Shown here: positions 33,023-42,793 of the stretch, one piece after another
Numbering within the stretch: the first letter of the stretch is position 1
Layout of the letters: each line of letters starts with the position of its first letter
Source of the DNA: DASVUC01 sp036387255
Lineage (GTDB): Bacteria > Planctomycetota > Phycisphaerae > Tepidisphaerales > Tepidisphaeraceae
Length of the DNA stretch: 64,000 nt
NCBI GenBank assembly: GCA_036387255.1
Contig: DASVUC010000311.1
Coordinates: 28,850 to 92,849 of the forward strand
Reading direction: 5' to 3'
Notes under the pieces: model-generated
Databases searched by the model: none
What the model saw: only the letters and a program-made list of their open reading frames with translations
What the model was told of the DNA's origin: nothing
Made by a program: the position numbers and the translations under genes

Positions 33023-35758
33023 TCACGATGCGGCGGCGCTTGAGGTGATCTTGCGGCAGCAGGTTCGCAAAAAAGCAGATCTTCTGCGTGTGCCGACCAT
33101 CACCGTTATCGTCCCCAGCACCAGAACCCCCATTCCCGGCTCCGGCACCGGGTTGTAGTTCAAGAGCAGGTCCGTGCCGCTGGTGGTGACGTTGAAGTGA
33201 TAGCTGCCCGTTGCGGGCAGGAAGGATCCGGCGTCGACCGAGAAGCGATCCTGCGCGAAGCCGACGATCCCTCCGGTGTGCGCCAGCACCCAGTGATACT
33301 CCTGGGACGGATTGAACCCGCTGAGTGCGGCCGAGACGTTTGAGCCGTCGAGGGAGGCAAGCGCGATGACGAACGTTGATCCCGTCGTATTGCCCGCGTC
33401 GATGAACAAGCTGTTTTGCACGTTGAGCAGATCCATTGCCAGGCCGGACGCTCCGTTGGCGTTGTTGATCTCGAAGAGGTAATTCCCGCCCGGGCCAAAC
33501 GTCATGCTGGAGACCGTTGCGGTTCCGGGGCTGTTGCCGGGGGAGAAGCGGCCTGTGCCAAAAATGGATACTGATCCTTCGACCAGTCCTGCGCCTTGGA
33601 GGGTTCCGCCGTTGTGGACGCTGATGTCGCCGGTGAGTGTGCCGTTGTTGGTGACGGCGCCGCCGCTCACATCCAAGCCCGCCGGCACGCCAAGCTGCGC
33701 ACTCGGATCGATGGTGACGGCGCTTCCCGCATTCAGAAGCCGCGCGGGTGATTGAGTCAGCAGGAGCCGGCCACCCGTGACCGTGGTGTTCCCCGCGTGG
33801 GTGTCGCTGGCGACGGTGATCGTCCCTGCGCCGGACTTGGTGAAGGAGCCGAATCCGGTGATCTGCCCGCCGTAGGTGCTGTTAACCGCTTGATCGAATT
33901 GCAGGGTTCCGCCCGAAAGCAGCACGTTCCCGTTGATGTTGTGCGTCGGCGTCTTGAGCACGCCGTCGATGATCTTGGTTTGCCCGGTGAAGGTGTCGTT
34001 GCCGCTAAGGACCAGCGTCTCCCAGCCGTTCTTGATGAGCCCACCGGTGCCGCTCATGTTGCCGGCATAGGTTCCCGGGAGCCCCTGCACAAACGTGACG
34101 TTGGCGTGGTTAACGATATCGCCTCGGATGCTGTTGGCGTTGCCCTGGAGGTATCCGTCGAGCACCGTCGTTCCGCCGGTGTAAGACGATGTGCTGATCA
34201 GCTCCAGGGTGCCGGACGAGGTCTTGGTCAAGCTGCCCGATCCGCTGATCAGGGCGCCGATCGATCCGCTGTCCACGGTCAGCGCAGTCCCCTGAAGTGA
34301 AAGACTTCCCGCGAAACCGCCCAGATAATTCACTTTCTGAGCGGCGCTGGTCAGGGTGACTTGGCCGCCAAGGATTTGGAGCACTGCGTTGGGATTCGTC
34401 AGTGCGCCGGCGATGGTCATGGTTCCATTGACGTCAACGCCGCTGCCTGCGAGCGAGCCGTTGGCGGTGAGATTCACGTTGGCGATATTGCCGACCTTCA
34501 AACCGCCGGAAAACGTGTTGTCCCCCGAGAGGATGAGGGTTCCGGAGCCTTGCACATCGATGCCATGGGCGCCGGTGATGGCGCTCGAGATGGAGATGGT
34601 TGCGCCGCTGGCTGCACCGATCACGCCGGAATAGCTGACGCCTCCCAGCTTCAATTCCAAAGCGGCGCTGGGGCCACCCTGAATGGCCAGTGTGGTGTTC
34701 GGCGCCGAATTGTACACATACGTTCCGTCCGGCGTGCCGGTCAACGTAAGGGATCCGGCGACCGATGAGCTGTTTTGCAGCGTGAGGCCGTGTGTGGCGC
34801 TATTGCCCAGACCCACCGCTCCGACGCTCTGGTTGGCCGCACCATTGTTGGTGCTCCCCGCCAGGTTGATGCCCACCACGTTGGGCAGTGAAGGGCCGTC
34901 GAAAACCGCCAGTTCCTTCGGCTTGGGAACGTGCTCGGTTGAAGTGGTCGAGTCGAGCGCCCAATTCGTCGGCTCCATCCACTCGGTTCCCGTCCCCCCT
35001 GCTCCGCCGTCCCATGACACAACGTGGGTCACCGGCGGCTGATTGGGATCCGCACCCGTAAACGTGACGCCCAAGCTCGAGGCGTACGCGTTCTGCAAGC
35101 TGGTGCTCTGCACAGAGTACGCCGCGCCATCCACCCGCGCTGCGGCGTAGGTGATCGCGATGCCGGCGGTCGCATTGGGCTTCACGATGGAGAACTGCGT
35201 CGTTCCCGTGCTGACCGCGTTGACGTTCACCGTGAAGGTTGCGAGTTTGAACTCCCATGTGCTGGCGTCGACGGAGCGCCCGATCGTGCCGCCACCCGGG
35301 ACTATGGCGTTTGCGCGCGCCAGCATGTAGCCGGTGTTCGCACTTACCGTCGAGCTGCTCCCCCAGTCGAGAATCCCGTCACCATTCAAGTCAGCGGCTT
35401 CACCGTTTCGGTGCACCGGGGAGGTGCCGGTAAAGGACATGAACTCGGATGTGAGTGTTCCGGAGCCTGGCGCGAAGCCCCCGCTGATGATCGAGCCGCC
35501 GTTGGTCTGCGTGCTGACGATCTTCACGTAACTGGATTGAAGCCCATCATTGGTCAGGGTGGTGTCGGCGCCGCTCACCCGCCCCCACAGCTCGAGCGTG
35601 TAGATTTCTCCCAACTCCGCCTGCACCTGATGGGAGCCGTCTTGGAGGCGCAAGTCGTAGTAGACGCCCGCCCATGTCTCCCGACTCGCAGCCATCGCCG
35701 CAGCCATCAACAAAGATCGAGCCCCGATGCGCGCACGACGGCGGGAAATGTGCCTCAC
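33023..35758 (-). CDS. PEP-CTERM protein with autotransporter-associated beta-strand repeats
   Basis: A 911-residue exported protein. The N-terminus is Arg-rich and then hydrophobic (SLLMAAAMAASRETWAG), like a signal peptide. From about residue 380 to 750 it has several autotransporter-associated beta-strand repeats: GTLILSGDNTFSGGLKVG, GTLELISTSSYTGGTTVLDG, ETLVLSGNDTFTGQTKIIDG, GTITVASDTHAGNTTVTGG. Such repeats form a right-handed beta-helix. The end is a PEP-CTERM signal (PVPEPGMGVLVLGTITVMVGTRRRS) followed by an unusual extra tail of about 20 residues. The start is GTG 35758, with GGAGGA just upstream. Likely a surface or extracellular-matrix protein. Confidence 0.88.
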   Translation of the reverse strand: MRHISRRRARIGARSLLMAAAMAASRETWAGVYYDLRLQDGSHQVQAELGEIYTLELWGRVSGADTTLTNDGLQSSYVKIVSTQTNGGSIISGGFAPGSGTLTSEFMSFTGTSPVHRNGEAADLNGDGILDWGSSSTVSANTGYMLARANAIVPGGGTIGRSVDASTWEFKLATFTVNVNAVSTGTTQFSIVKPNATAGIAITYAAARVDGAAYSVQSTSLQNAYASSLGVTFTGADPNQPPVTHVVSWDGGAGGTGTEWMEPTNWALDSTTSTEHVPKPKELAVFDGPSLPNVVGINLAGSTNNGAANQSVGAVGLGNSATHGLTLQNSSSVAGSLTLTGTPDGTYVYNSAPNTTLAIQGGPSAALELKLGGVSYSGVIGAASGATISISSAITGAHGIDVQGSGTLILSGDNTFSGGLKVGNIANVNLTANGSLAGSGVDVNGTMTIAGALTNPNAVLQILGGQVTLTSAAQKVNYLGGFAGSLSLQGTALTVDSGSIGALISGSGSLTKTSSGTLELISTSSYTGGTTVLDGYLQGNANSIRGDIVNHANVTFVQGLPGTYAGNMSGTGGLIKNGWETLVLSGNDTFTGQTKIIDGVLKTPTHNINGNVLLSGGTLQFDQAVNSTYGGQITGFGSFTKSGAGTITVASDTHAGNTTVTGGRLLLTQSPARLLNAGSAVTIDPSAQLGVPAGLDVSGGAVTNNGTLTGDISVHNGGTLQGAGLVEGSVSIFGTGRFSPGNSPGTATVSSMTFGPGGNYLFEINNANGASGLAMDLLNVQNSLFIDAGNTTGSTFVIALASLDGSNVSAALSGFNPSQEYHWVLAHTGGIVGFAQDRFSVDAGSFLPATGSYHFNVTTSGTDLLLNYNPVPEPGMGVLVLGTITVMVGTRRRSAFLRTCCRKITSSAAAS

Positions 35759-35907
35759 TGCTCCTCCGCGACAAGTTGATCGTCCGAGATGCCCTTCAGA
35801 ACTGCATCAACATTAGAAGCGGCCAGAACACTAGAGGCAAATCATTTCCTGGATTTTACTACTGTTGCCGTCCGTGAGAATCCTGTCAAGCGAATGAGCT
35901 TGGGGGT

Positions 35908-37332
35908 TTAGATGTGCGTCAAAGCCTGCCCCAGTCGTCTGACCTCGTGCAGCGCCATTCCCTTCAATTTGGGCACATTTCCCCCAATGTGAGGCACAAT
36001 CGCATGACTCAACCCCAGACGCGATGCTTCCCGCAAGCGAGTCTCCAGTTGGGGAACAGTTCTTACTTCACCGCCAAGCCCGAGCTCTCCGAGCGCGAAG
36101 GTGCCGACGGGGAGCGGTCGATTGGTGTGCGCCGACGCGATCGCGAGTGCGACAGCGAGATCGATCGCGGGCTCCGCCACTTTCACGCCGCCGGCAACGT
36201 TGACGAAGACATCGTCGGCGGCGAGGCGAAGCTCGGCGCGCTTCTCCAGCACCGCGATGATCATGGCAACGCGGTCGCTGGAGACGCCGGAGACCTTTCG
36301 CTTGGCCGATCCGATGACGCTGGAAGCGGTCAGCGCCTGCACTTCCACCAGCAGAACGCGCGAACCCTGCATGGCGGCGGTGATCACGCTGCCGGAGGGC
36401 TGGCCCTCTTTGCCGTATTGCTCAAAGAACAGGTTGCCGGGATCCGTCACCTCTTTCAGACCGCTGCCGGTCATTTCGAACAGGCCGACTTCGTGGGTTG
36501 AACCGAAGCGGTTCTTGACACAGCGAACAATGCGATGAGCGTGGAAGCGATCACCTTCGAAGTAGACGACCGTGTCGACGATGTGCTCGATGATCTTCGG
36601 CCCGGCGAGCGTGCCGGCCTTGGTGACGTGACCCACGAATACGACGGCGATGCCGGAGAGCTTGGCCAGGTAAACCAGCTCCATGCAGCAATCGCGAAGC
36701 TGCGTGACCGAGCCCGGGGCGGCGGGTAGGTCGGGTTTGTAGATCATCTGAATCGAGTCGATGATCACCACCGCCGGCTGAACCTTCTGGATCTGGTTCA
36801 CGATGCGCTCAACATTGGTCTCGGCGAGGACGAGGAGCTGATCGGAGACGACGCCGAGGCGCTGGGCGCGGAGCTTGGTCTGGCGGGCGGATTCTTCGCT
36901 GGTGACGTAGAGGATTGGGTGAGGTTCACGGTCCCGCGCCGGAGCTGCTGGGCTCTCGTTCGCGCTCGACGATGCGAGGGCGCTGGCAACTTGCAGGAGC
37001 AAAGTGCTTTTCCCGATCCCTGGCTCGCCACCGACCAGCACCGCACTTCCTGGAACGATACCCCCGCCGAGGATGCGGTCGAACTCACTGATCCCCGTGC
37101 GGGTGCGAGGCGTTTGCGCTTCGTCGATCTCGGCAAGCGCGAGCGCCTCGCCGCCCTTGGTGATGTCTCCGCTGACACCGCGGATAGAAACTTTGCGAAC
37201 ATCCTCCGCCGGCGCTTTGTACTCCTCCAGTGAGTCCCACGTGCCGCAATCCGGGCACTTGCCCATCCACTTCGGATGCACCGATCCACAAGAATTACAA
37301 AGGAACTGCACCCGCGTCTTCGTCTTGGCCAT
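35908..37332 (-). CDS. radA: DNA repair protein RadA (Sms)
   Basis: RadA is a RecA-like helicase that works with RecA in recombination intermediate processing. The 474 residues carry the four-cysteine zinc finger (Cys12, 15, 26, 29: CNSC...CPDC), Walker A GEPGIGKST (about residues 102-110), the RadA-specific KNRFG motif (about 270) and a C-terminal Lon protease-like domain without catalytic function. I start at ATG 37332 (MAKTKTRVQFLCNSCG). A start 37 codons further upstream is open only because it runs through a palindromic repeat. It is preceded by copy B1 of repeat family B. Confidence 0.95.
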   Translation of the reverse strand: MAKTKTRVQFLCNSCGSVHPKWMGKCPDCGTWDSLEEYKAPAEDVRKVSIRGVSGDITKGGEALALAEIDEAQTPRTRTGISEFDRILGGGIVPGSAVLVGGEPGIGKSTLLLQVASALASSSANESPAAPARDREPHPILYVTSEESARQTKLRAQRLGVVSDQLLVLAETNVERIVNQIQKVQPAVVIIDSIQMIYKPDLPAAPGSVTQLRDCCMELVYLAKLSGIAVVFVGHVTKAGTLAGPKIIEHIVDTVVYFEGDRFHAHRIVRCVKNRFGSTHEVGLFEMTGSGLKEVTDPGNLFFEQYGKEGQPSGSVITAAMQGSRVLLVEVQALTASSVIGSAKRKVSGVSSDRVAMIIAVLEKRAELRLAADDVFVNVAGGVKVAEPAIDLAVALAIASAHTNRPLPVGTFALGELGLGGEVRTVPQLETRLREASRLGLSHAIVPHIGGNVPKLKGMALHEVRRLGQALTHI

Positions 37333-37397
37333 AGCCCCAATTCTAGGAGCGAGTGACGCGATTCTGTAGCACCACGTTCCCCCTATTCCCCTCTTCC

Positions 37398-37436
37398 CCC
37401 TCTCCCGGTACCCCGGGAGAGGGCAGGGTGAGGGCT
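37398..37436. repeat. Palindromic repeat family B, copy B1
   Basis: cctctcccggtaccccgg followed by gagagggcagggtgagggc: an inverted repeat (ccctctcccgg / ccgggagaggg) with the family tail cagggtgagggc. It has the opposite orientation to copies B2-B5 and lies between radA and the sulfatase gene. Confidence 0.85.
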
Positions 37437-37481
37437 CTTCCACAACAGCAATTCACGTCTCTTCACGCCTGGCTGGATGAT

Positions 37482-38909
37482 TCAGCTTCCCAGCCTCTTC
37501 TCAAGTTCCTTCCGGCTCTTCCTCACCTCATCAAACCACGCCATCACCTTCCCCTTCATCCGCTCAACAACCTCAAGATTCTGCTCCGCCACATTCCGCT
37601 CTTCCGCTCGATCCGCCGCCAGATCGTACAGCTCTATGCGGGAGCCATCCGGCTCCACCACCAGCTTCCACTGACCCTGGCGCATCGCCAGCCTCGGCGA
37701 CTGCTCCCTCTCCTTCGCCGGCGCCGGCCGTCGAATGTAATGCCAGAAGATCGGCCCCTTGCGCATTGGCTCTGCACTGCCCAGCATCGCCGCGCTCAGA
37801 TCTTCACCGTCCATCATCGCCCCCTCCGGCAGCTTCGCCCCCGAGAGCGCGCAGACCGAAGGGAAGAAATCCACCCCCGTCATCACCGTTGTCTCGTTCA
37901 CCTTCCCCGCAGTCGTGTGCCCCTTCCAGTTGACAATGAACGGCTCGCGCGTTCCCCCCTCGAAAAGGCTCAGCTTCCGCCCGCGCAATCCACTCGTCGA
38001 TCCCGGCGGCTGCCCGCCGTCCTTGTAATAATCCGGCGCGCACGTCGGCCCGTTGTCTCCGGTCAGGATGAACATGGTCTTCTCGCGCAGGCCCATCTTC
38101 TCGACCTCGTCCACCAGCCGCCCCACCTGCCGATCCAGATTCTCCAGCACGGCATACAGCTTCGCCTGCGGCTGGGCGATCCCCTGCTTTCGATACTTCT
38201 CCACCTCCCCGGTCACCGGCTGATGCGGATCGTGCACATCATCCGGCCAGAGGTTCACGTACATAAGCTGGTCCTTGTGCTCGCGCATGAACTTCAGCAC
38301 GCGATCAACATACACGCCGCTCAGCTCGTGCTTGTCGTGCCATTCAATCTTGCCGCGACCGAGCTTCGCGCTCTGCTCGCTCAGGCCCTGCCCGTTGATC
38401 AGTGCGCGATCGCCAAGCCCTTCAAACTGCGTGAAGGAGACGTCAAAGCCATATTCGGTGATGAGGGGACAATCGCCGACATCCCGCCCGCCGCCAAGGT
38501 GCCACTTGCCGATGTGGGCCGTCGCGTAGCCGGCGGCTTTGAGTTGTCGCGCCAGACACGGCGCGGACAGATCGAGCCAACTCCGCATGTTGCGGTCGCC
38601 GTTGGACTGTCGGTCGCTAATGTAGGAAAGAATTCCCCAGCGGGTGGGATATTGCCCGGTGAGCAGCCCGCAGCGGGAAGGGGAGCAGACCGGGCTTGAG
38701 ACATCGAACTGGGTGAGGCGAACACCTTCACTCGCCAGGCGGTCGATGTTCGGCGTCACGCGCTGCGGGTCGCCGGTGCATCCAAGATCGCCATAACCGA
38801 GGTCGTCAATCAGGATGAACACGATGTTGGGCCGAGTTTCCGCGCCCCGCGCCCCACACACAAAGAGCAAGATCGCCGCCATCACCGACATCAACAATCG
38901 CTTCATCAT
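37482..38909 (-). CDS. Sulfatase (arylsulfatase A-like), formylglycine type
   Basis: The enzyme should hydrolyse sulfate esters, probably of algal or other sulfated polysaccharides. Residues 1-23 form a signal peptide ending in GARGA. NIVFILIDDLGYGDLGC holds the metal-binding Asp35-Asp36, and Cys75-Ser-Pro-Ser-Arg79 is the sulfatase consensus whose Cys is converted to formylglycine; GLLTGQYP follows. IGKWHLGG and FILTGDNGPT are further family motifs. Length is 475 residues. The start at ATG 38909 (MMKRLLMSV) places the signal peptide correctly; GAGGTG precedes it. It lies 34 bases after the GxGYxYP gene and is likely co-transcribed with it. The maturase is not in this window. Confidence 0.93.
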   Translation of the reverse strand: MMKRLLMSVMAAILLFVCGARGAETRPNIVFILIDDLGYGDLGCTGDPQRVTPNIDRLASEGVRLTQFDVSSPVCSPSRCGLLTGQYPTRWGILSYISDRQSNGDRNMRSWLDLSAPCLARQLKAAGYATAHIGKWHLGGGRDVGDCPLITEYGFDVSFTQFEGLGDRALINGQGLSEQSAKLGRGKIEWHDKHELSGVYVDRVLKFMREHKDQLMYVNLWPDDVHDPHQPVTGEVEKYRKQGIAQPQAKLYAVLENLDRQVGRLVDEVEKMGLREKTMFILTGDNGPTCAPDYYKDGGQPPGSTSGLRGRKLSLFEGGTREPFIVNWKGHTTAGKVNETTVMTGVDFFPSVCALSGAKLPEGAMMDGEDLSAAMLGSAEPMRKGPIFWHYIRRPAPAKEREQSPRLAMRQGQWKLVVEPDGSRIELYDLAADRAEERNVAEQNLEVVERMKGKVMAWFDEVRKSRKELEKRLGS

Positions 38910-38943
38910 CACCTCATCACGTTCAGCGAACACGCGAGAAAAG

Positions 38944-41900
38944 TCATTTCAGCAGAACCTTTACATCGACGCCCGCCGGACGATTCCCAACAGGCACTCG
39001 GACGACGCCGTCTTGTACCTCAGGCTCGGCTGCCTTGCCGTCGACGGTCACCTCGCGCACACCTGCGGGAACAGCGACGCACACCAGCCCCTGGGTCTTC
39101 TCCACGCCGTCAACTTTGAAGCTGATCGAGCTTGCGTCGCTCTTCACATCCCGCACTCGTCCCGCCGCCGCCAGCACGCGAGGGGGACCTTCGTGCTTGC
39201 CGACGTCCACCAGAAGATACTGCTTTCCCGCCTCGATAGCGGGATCAATCAACGTCGGCGCTTTGCCATCCAGCAGGGAAATGTACCGCCCCTTGATTAC
39301 GCGTGACCACGCCCCGCCACTGACGCTTTCGTCCAACGTCGCCGCGATCACATAAGGCCCCCGCCGCAGCACCAGCGCGCCCGCCTCCTCATACTTCAGC
39401 CCAACGGTTTCACACGCCTGCCTCACCGCATCGCGCACCTTCTCGCCGCCGGAAGCATCATGCGCCAGCTTTGCGGGCGACGCCGCCACGTACACCACCG
39501 CCCCCTTCTCCACCCGATGCACGCCTACGGCATCCGCCGCCACCCCAAGCTGCTGAAACAAATGGACGCGCGGCGTCTTGTAGTGATGCGACTTCCCATT
39601 CCACCACTCGCTCACCGCGTGATACGGGTCCTTGTCGTCGTCGATCACCACCAGCGCCCCGCCGGCCTTCACCCAGCTCGCCAGAAGCTCGTGATACCTT
39701 GACGTCAGCGGCTTCTGACCCTCGTACGTCAGCACAAGCACTTTGTACGCGTCCAAGTAATTGCCATTGTCGAAGTTCTCAAGCTGCGCCGGCACCACCG
39801 GAATTCCGCTCTTCACCAGCGGCATCGCCAGCCCGTAGAAGCTGCTCAGATCCGCATCGGAGGGCGTCGGGTTTCCCCGCTGAAACATCATCGTGTCGCT
39901 CACGACCACGCCGACGCCGCGCGTCCCCGCCACCTCCCACTTCACCTGCCCCTGCCGCATGTCGCCCAGCGCAGTCATGACCAGTTGCAGCTCCGTCTCA
40001 TACTCCGCCGGGATGCTCTCCAGTTCCCCCTTCCCCTCGGCCTTGGGATACTTGCGCATCCACACGCGCTCCGGCCACGGCGCGATCTCATACCGCCACA
40101 CATCCGGATGCAGCAGGCTCGCCACCACCGTGCTCTCATAGTTCCTGCGATAGTCGCTCCACGAATGCTCCGGGTTGTCCTCCACCGGATCGTGCAACAG
40201 CCACAGCTTGCGCCCCGACCCCCGCAGCATGCTCACCATTTGCCCGTACTCGAGGTACCCCGTTTCAAAGCTCCGCTCTATCTTCACGCCGTTATCAACG
40301 TTCGGCGTGCGCGCGGTCCCCGTCCACACCTGCGCGATATACCCGTCGCACCCCACATCCAGCAGTGAGCTTTCCGGCGAAACGATCCCCCACTGCGCAT
40401 AGCTCAGCAGCGAATGGCTCGCCACATAGCAGTTCACCTCCCGCCCGATCTCCCTGGAGTAGTTCCGCGTGAAGTCGAACACCTGCCCCAGCGCCCGACG
40501 ATACAGCAGGTACTTCAACTTGCTCGCCCGCCACTGCGCATCGACTGAACTTTCCAGCGGCTTCCACTCTTCCTTGTACTCCTTCTTCCATTCTCGCTTG
40601 AAGCTTTCCTCGTAGCCGCCCTTCACCCAGAACTCCGGCTCTTCCAGATGAATTGCCGTTGCCCCGCTGTCGATGGCGCGTTTGACCCCGCTGGCGAGAT
40701 ACTGCCCGTACGTCGGCGCCGGCGACATGTAAAAAACATCGCCCCCATGGCTGATCTTCGCGCCGGTCTTATCCGTCTGCGCCTCATCCTCATGCTTCAC
40801 CCCATCCCAGCGCCCGTACAGGTAATCCTGGTACGCTCCCCACGCCACGCCGGTCATGCAGTGAATGCCGAAGCCCGCCCCTTTCCACGTTGCGATCCGA
40901 TCCGGCAGCGACTTGTCGATCCCATAGTTGATCGCCACGTCCGCGTTCAGATGCAGCCGAGGCGAATAGTTCGCATGCGTCTGAAACACCAGCCGCTCTT
41001 CGTAGCGCCTTTGATCCGCCTGATGCTCCAGCGACTGCCGATACAGCGCCACCAGCTCGTCCGGCCGAACCGCAACATAGTCCTCCGGCAGCTTCTCAAT
41101 CACCTTTGCCACATTGCTCGGCGACCCGTTCAATCCATTGAACCCCGCGAACACAAATCGCGGCCGATCCAATCCTCCCGCCCGCCGCTTGATCAGGGCC
41201 ACCAGATCGTCAACTTCCTTGTCCGTCCTAATCCCGCTCCCCGCCGACCCGCTGTTGTTCACCAGCACCACCGGCCGACTTGTCGCCCCCGGCGACAGTC
41301 GAATCGAATCGCGATAGCTCCCCTTGAATGGCTCGGGCTCGAGAAAAATCCCCTCCACCCCCGTCTTGGCCGCGAACGCTTTGGTCGTTGCGTCATCCAT
41401 CCACCAGTTCCACGAAAGCTTCGCATCCGTCGCCGCCAGGTACTGCTTCGTAAGCTCGAGATACTGCGACAGGCACTCCTCTCCCTTCCCCGTCGCCGCC
41501 CCATAGCCCGCCATCATGTACCCCACGCCCGAGCACCCGCCGATGAAGCAGTCGGCGTCCGACGCATCCGCGTAATAAGACGCCAGCACATGCGGCGCAA
41601 GGTCCACCAGTGCCGGTGGAAACGTCCACCCCATCGGCACCTTCCCCCGCGCAGGATCCTTCCAGAGCAGCGGCCGAATCAGCGTAAACCCACTGACGTT
41701 ATCGCCATCACTCGCGATGAATGCCACATACACCTTCTCCGGATCGAACCTGCGGAAGCTCACTGCTTTCTGCTTGATCTCCGGCACATCGATCCCGCTG
41801 TGCACCGAGAAGTTGCCGTACGACACCACCGGGATCAGAAACTTCCCACTCGCAGAGATCAGCTTCACCAGCGCCAACTCATCCATCCCCGTTAGTGCCG

Positions 41901-42690
41901 AACCCTGCGGACTCCTGGGCCACCAGCTCTCCCACGCCCCCAGCACGGGCGTGTTCGTCGCCGTCAGCGCAAACAAGTCCCGCTGCAACTTCGCCAGCGA
42001 ATCATCGCTCCCCCACTCCTTCCCCACCCACACCGGCAGAATGCTCTGCGCGACGAGGTAATCCGTCATGTAGTTCGACCACGGATGCCGATGCGCCAGC
42101 GCGCGTTTGCTGATGGATCGCCGAAATGCCTCATCTGTAACCGCCCAGTGATACGCATCCTCTGCGCTCTTCCACCTGCCCCGCACATCCATCACCACCG
42201 GCAGCTTCAACGTCTGATTCAGCGCTTCCGTCACCGGAAGCAGATCGTGCACACCCGCTAGCGCCGTGACGACGTTGATCTGATCCGCGATATCCGGGTT
42301 GGACCACGCCGCCGCATCATAGATGATCGCCCCCTTGTAGCTCGTCTTGAACTGCGCCAGCAGCGCACGCCAGTCCGAAACCTTCTCAAACGTATGCCCC
42401 CGCATCTCCAAAACCGGAATTGACCAATCGCGCAGCTTCGCCGCCAGCGGCACATCCTGCCCGCCCTCATACCGCGCATCATCCAGATAAATCCGCGGAC
42501 TCGCCCGATTCACCAGCCCCTGAAGCGCCCCCACCAGGAACTCTACCTCTTTCCCCTGGTCCTTCACATCCACCAAGAGCAGCTTCTTCTCCGGAACCCG
42601 CGACCCCACCAGCACCTGCCCCGCCACCCCATCAACAAAGACCCCCACCAGCCCTATCACGAAGATCAGATGCACCCATCGAAGCTTCAC
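38944..42690 (-). CDS. GxGYxYP-family putative glycoside hydrolase, large multidomain
   Basis: A 1248-residue secreted protein with signal peptide (VHLIFVIGLVGVFVDGVAG). Residues about 30-115 fit the GxGYxYP N-terminal domain (EFLVGALQGLVNRASPRIYL). At about 385-395 the signature reads SGVGYMMAG, where the usual form is GxGYxYP; the YP is absent. A second, TIM-barrel-like part (about 570-870: HCMTGVAWGAYQDYLYGRWD, GATAIHLEEPEFWVKGGY) and a GATase-like domain (about 950-1060) follow, then a beta-rich C-terminus. Pairing with a sulfatase in one operon suggests sugar degradation. The enzyme class is not proven: family members are called putative glycoside hydrolases. Confidence 0.75.
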   Translation of the reverse strand: MKLRWVHLIFVIGLVGVFVDGVAGQVLVGSRVPEKKLLLVDVKDQGKEVEFLVGALQGLVNRASPRIYLDDARYEGGQDVPLAAKLRDWSIPVLEMRGHTFEKVSDWRALLAQFKTSYKGAIIYDAAAWSNPDIADQINVVTALAGVHDLLPVTEALNQTLKLPVVMDVRGRWKSAEDAYHWAVTDEAFRRSISKRALAHRHPWSNYMTDYLVAQSILPVWVGKEWGSDDSLAKLQRDLFALTATNTPVLGAWESWWPRSPQGSALTGMDELALVKLISASGKFLIPVVSYGNFSVHSGIDVPEIKQKAVSFRRFDPEKVYVAFIASDGDNVSGFTLIRPLLWKDPARGKVPMGWTFPPALVDLAPHVLASYYADASDADCFIGGCSGVGYMMAGYGAATGKGEECLSQYLELTKQYLAATDAKLSWNWWMDDATTKAFAAKTGVEGIFLEPEPFKGSYRDSIRLSPGATSRPVVLVNNSGSAGSGIRTDKEVDDLVALIKRRAGGLDRPRFVFAGFNGLNGSPSNVAKVIEKLPEDYVAVRPDELVALYRQSLEHQADQRRYEERLVFQTHANYSPRLHLNADVAINYGIDKSLPDRIATWKGAGFGIHCMTGVAWGAYQDYLYGRWDGVKHEDEAQTDKTGAKISHGGDVFYMSPAPTYGQYLASGVKRAIDSGATAIHLEEPEFWVKGGYEESFKREWKKEYKEEWKPLESSVDAQWRASKLKYLLYRRALGQVFDFTRNYSREIGREVNCYVASHSLLSYAQWGIVSPESSLLDVGCDGYIAQVWTGTARTPNVDNGVKIERSFETGYLEYGQMVSMLRGSGRKLWLLHDPVEDNPEHSWSDYRRNYESTVVASLLHPDVWRYEIAPWPERVWMRKYPKAEGKGELESIPAEYETELQLVMTALGDMRQGQVKWEVAGTRGVGVVVSDTMMFQRGNPTPSDADLSSFYGLAMPLVKSGIPVVPAQLENFDNGNYLDAYKVLVLTYEGQKPLTSRYHELLASWVKAGGALVVIDDDKDPYHAVSEWWNGKSHHYKTPRVHLFQQLGVAADAVGVHRVEKGAVVYVAASPAKLAHDASGGEKVRDAVRQACETVGLKYEEAGALVLRRGPYVIAATLDESVSGGAWSRVIKGRYISLLDGKAPTLIDPAIEAGKQYLLVDVGKHEGPPRVLAAAGRVRDVKSDASSISFKVDGVEKTQGLVCVAVPAGVREVTVDGKAAEPEVQDGVVRVPVGNRPAGVDVKVLLK

Positions 42691-42730
42691 GCCCCCAACC
42701 TACTGTCAAGCAACGGGCGTTTCCAATCAT

Positions 42731-42791
42731 GCGTGGCATGGGCGTCTCGCCCATGCACATCGACCCAGCATGGCCAGACGCCCATGCTACG
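42731..42791. repeat. Palindromic repeat family A, copy A2
   Basis: The left arm (42731-42756) is identical to that of copy A1 inside rarA; the right arm (42768-42791) has one deletion and two changes. It fills the space between the ABC exporter stop (42794) and the start of the GxGYxYP gene (42690), ending two bases from the exporter stop codon. Confidence 0.9.
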
Positions 42792-42793
42792 GC

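Noticed and set aside
37333..37443. N-terminal extension of RadA by 37 residues
   Set aside because: It is encoded by palindromic repeat B1 and adjoining bases; the RadA N-terminus is recognised at ATG 37332.
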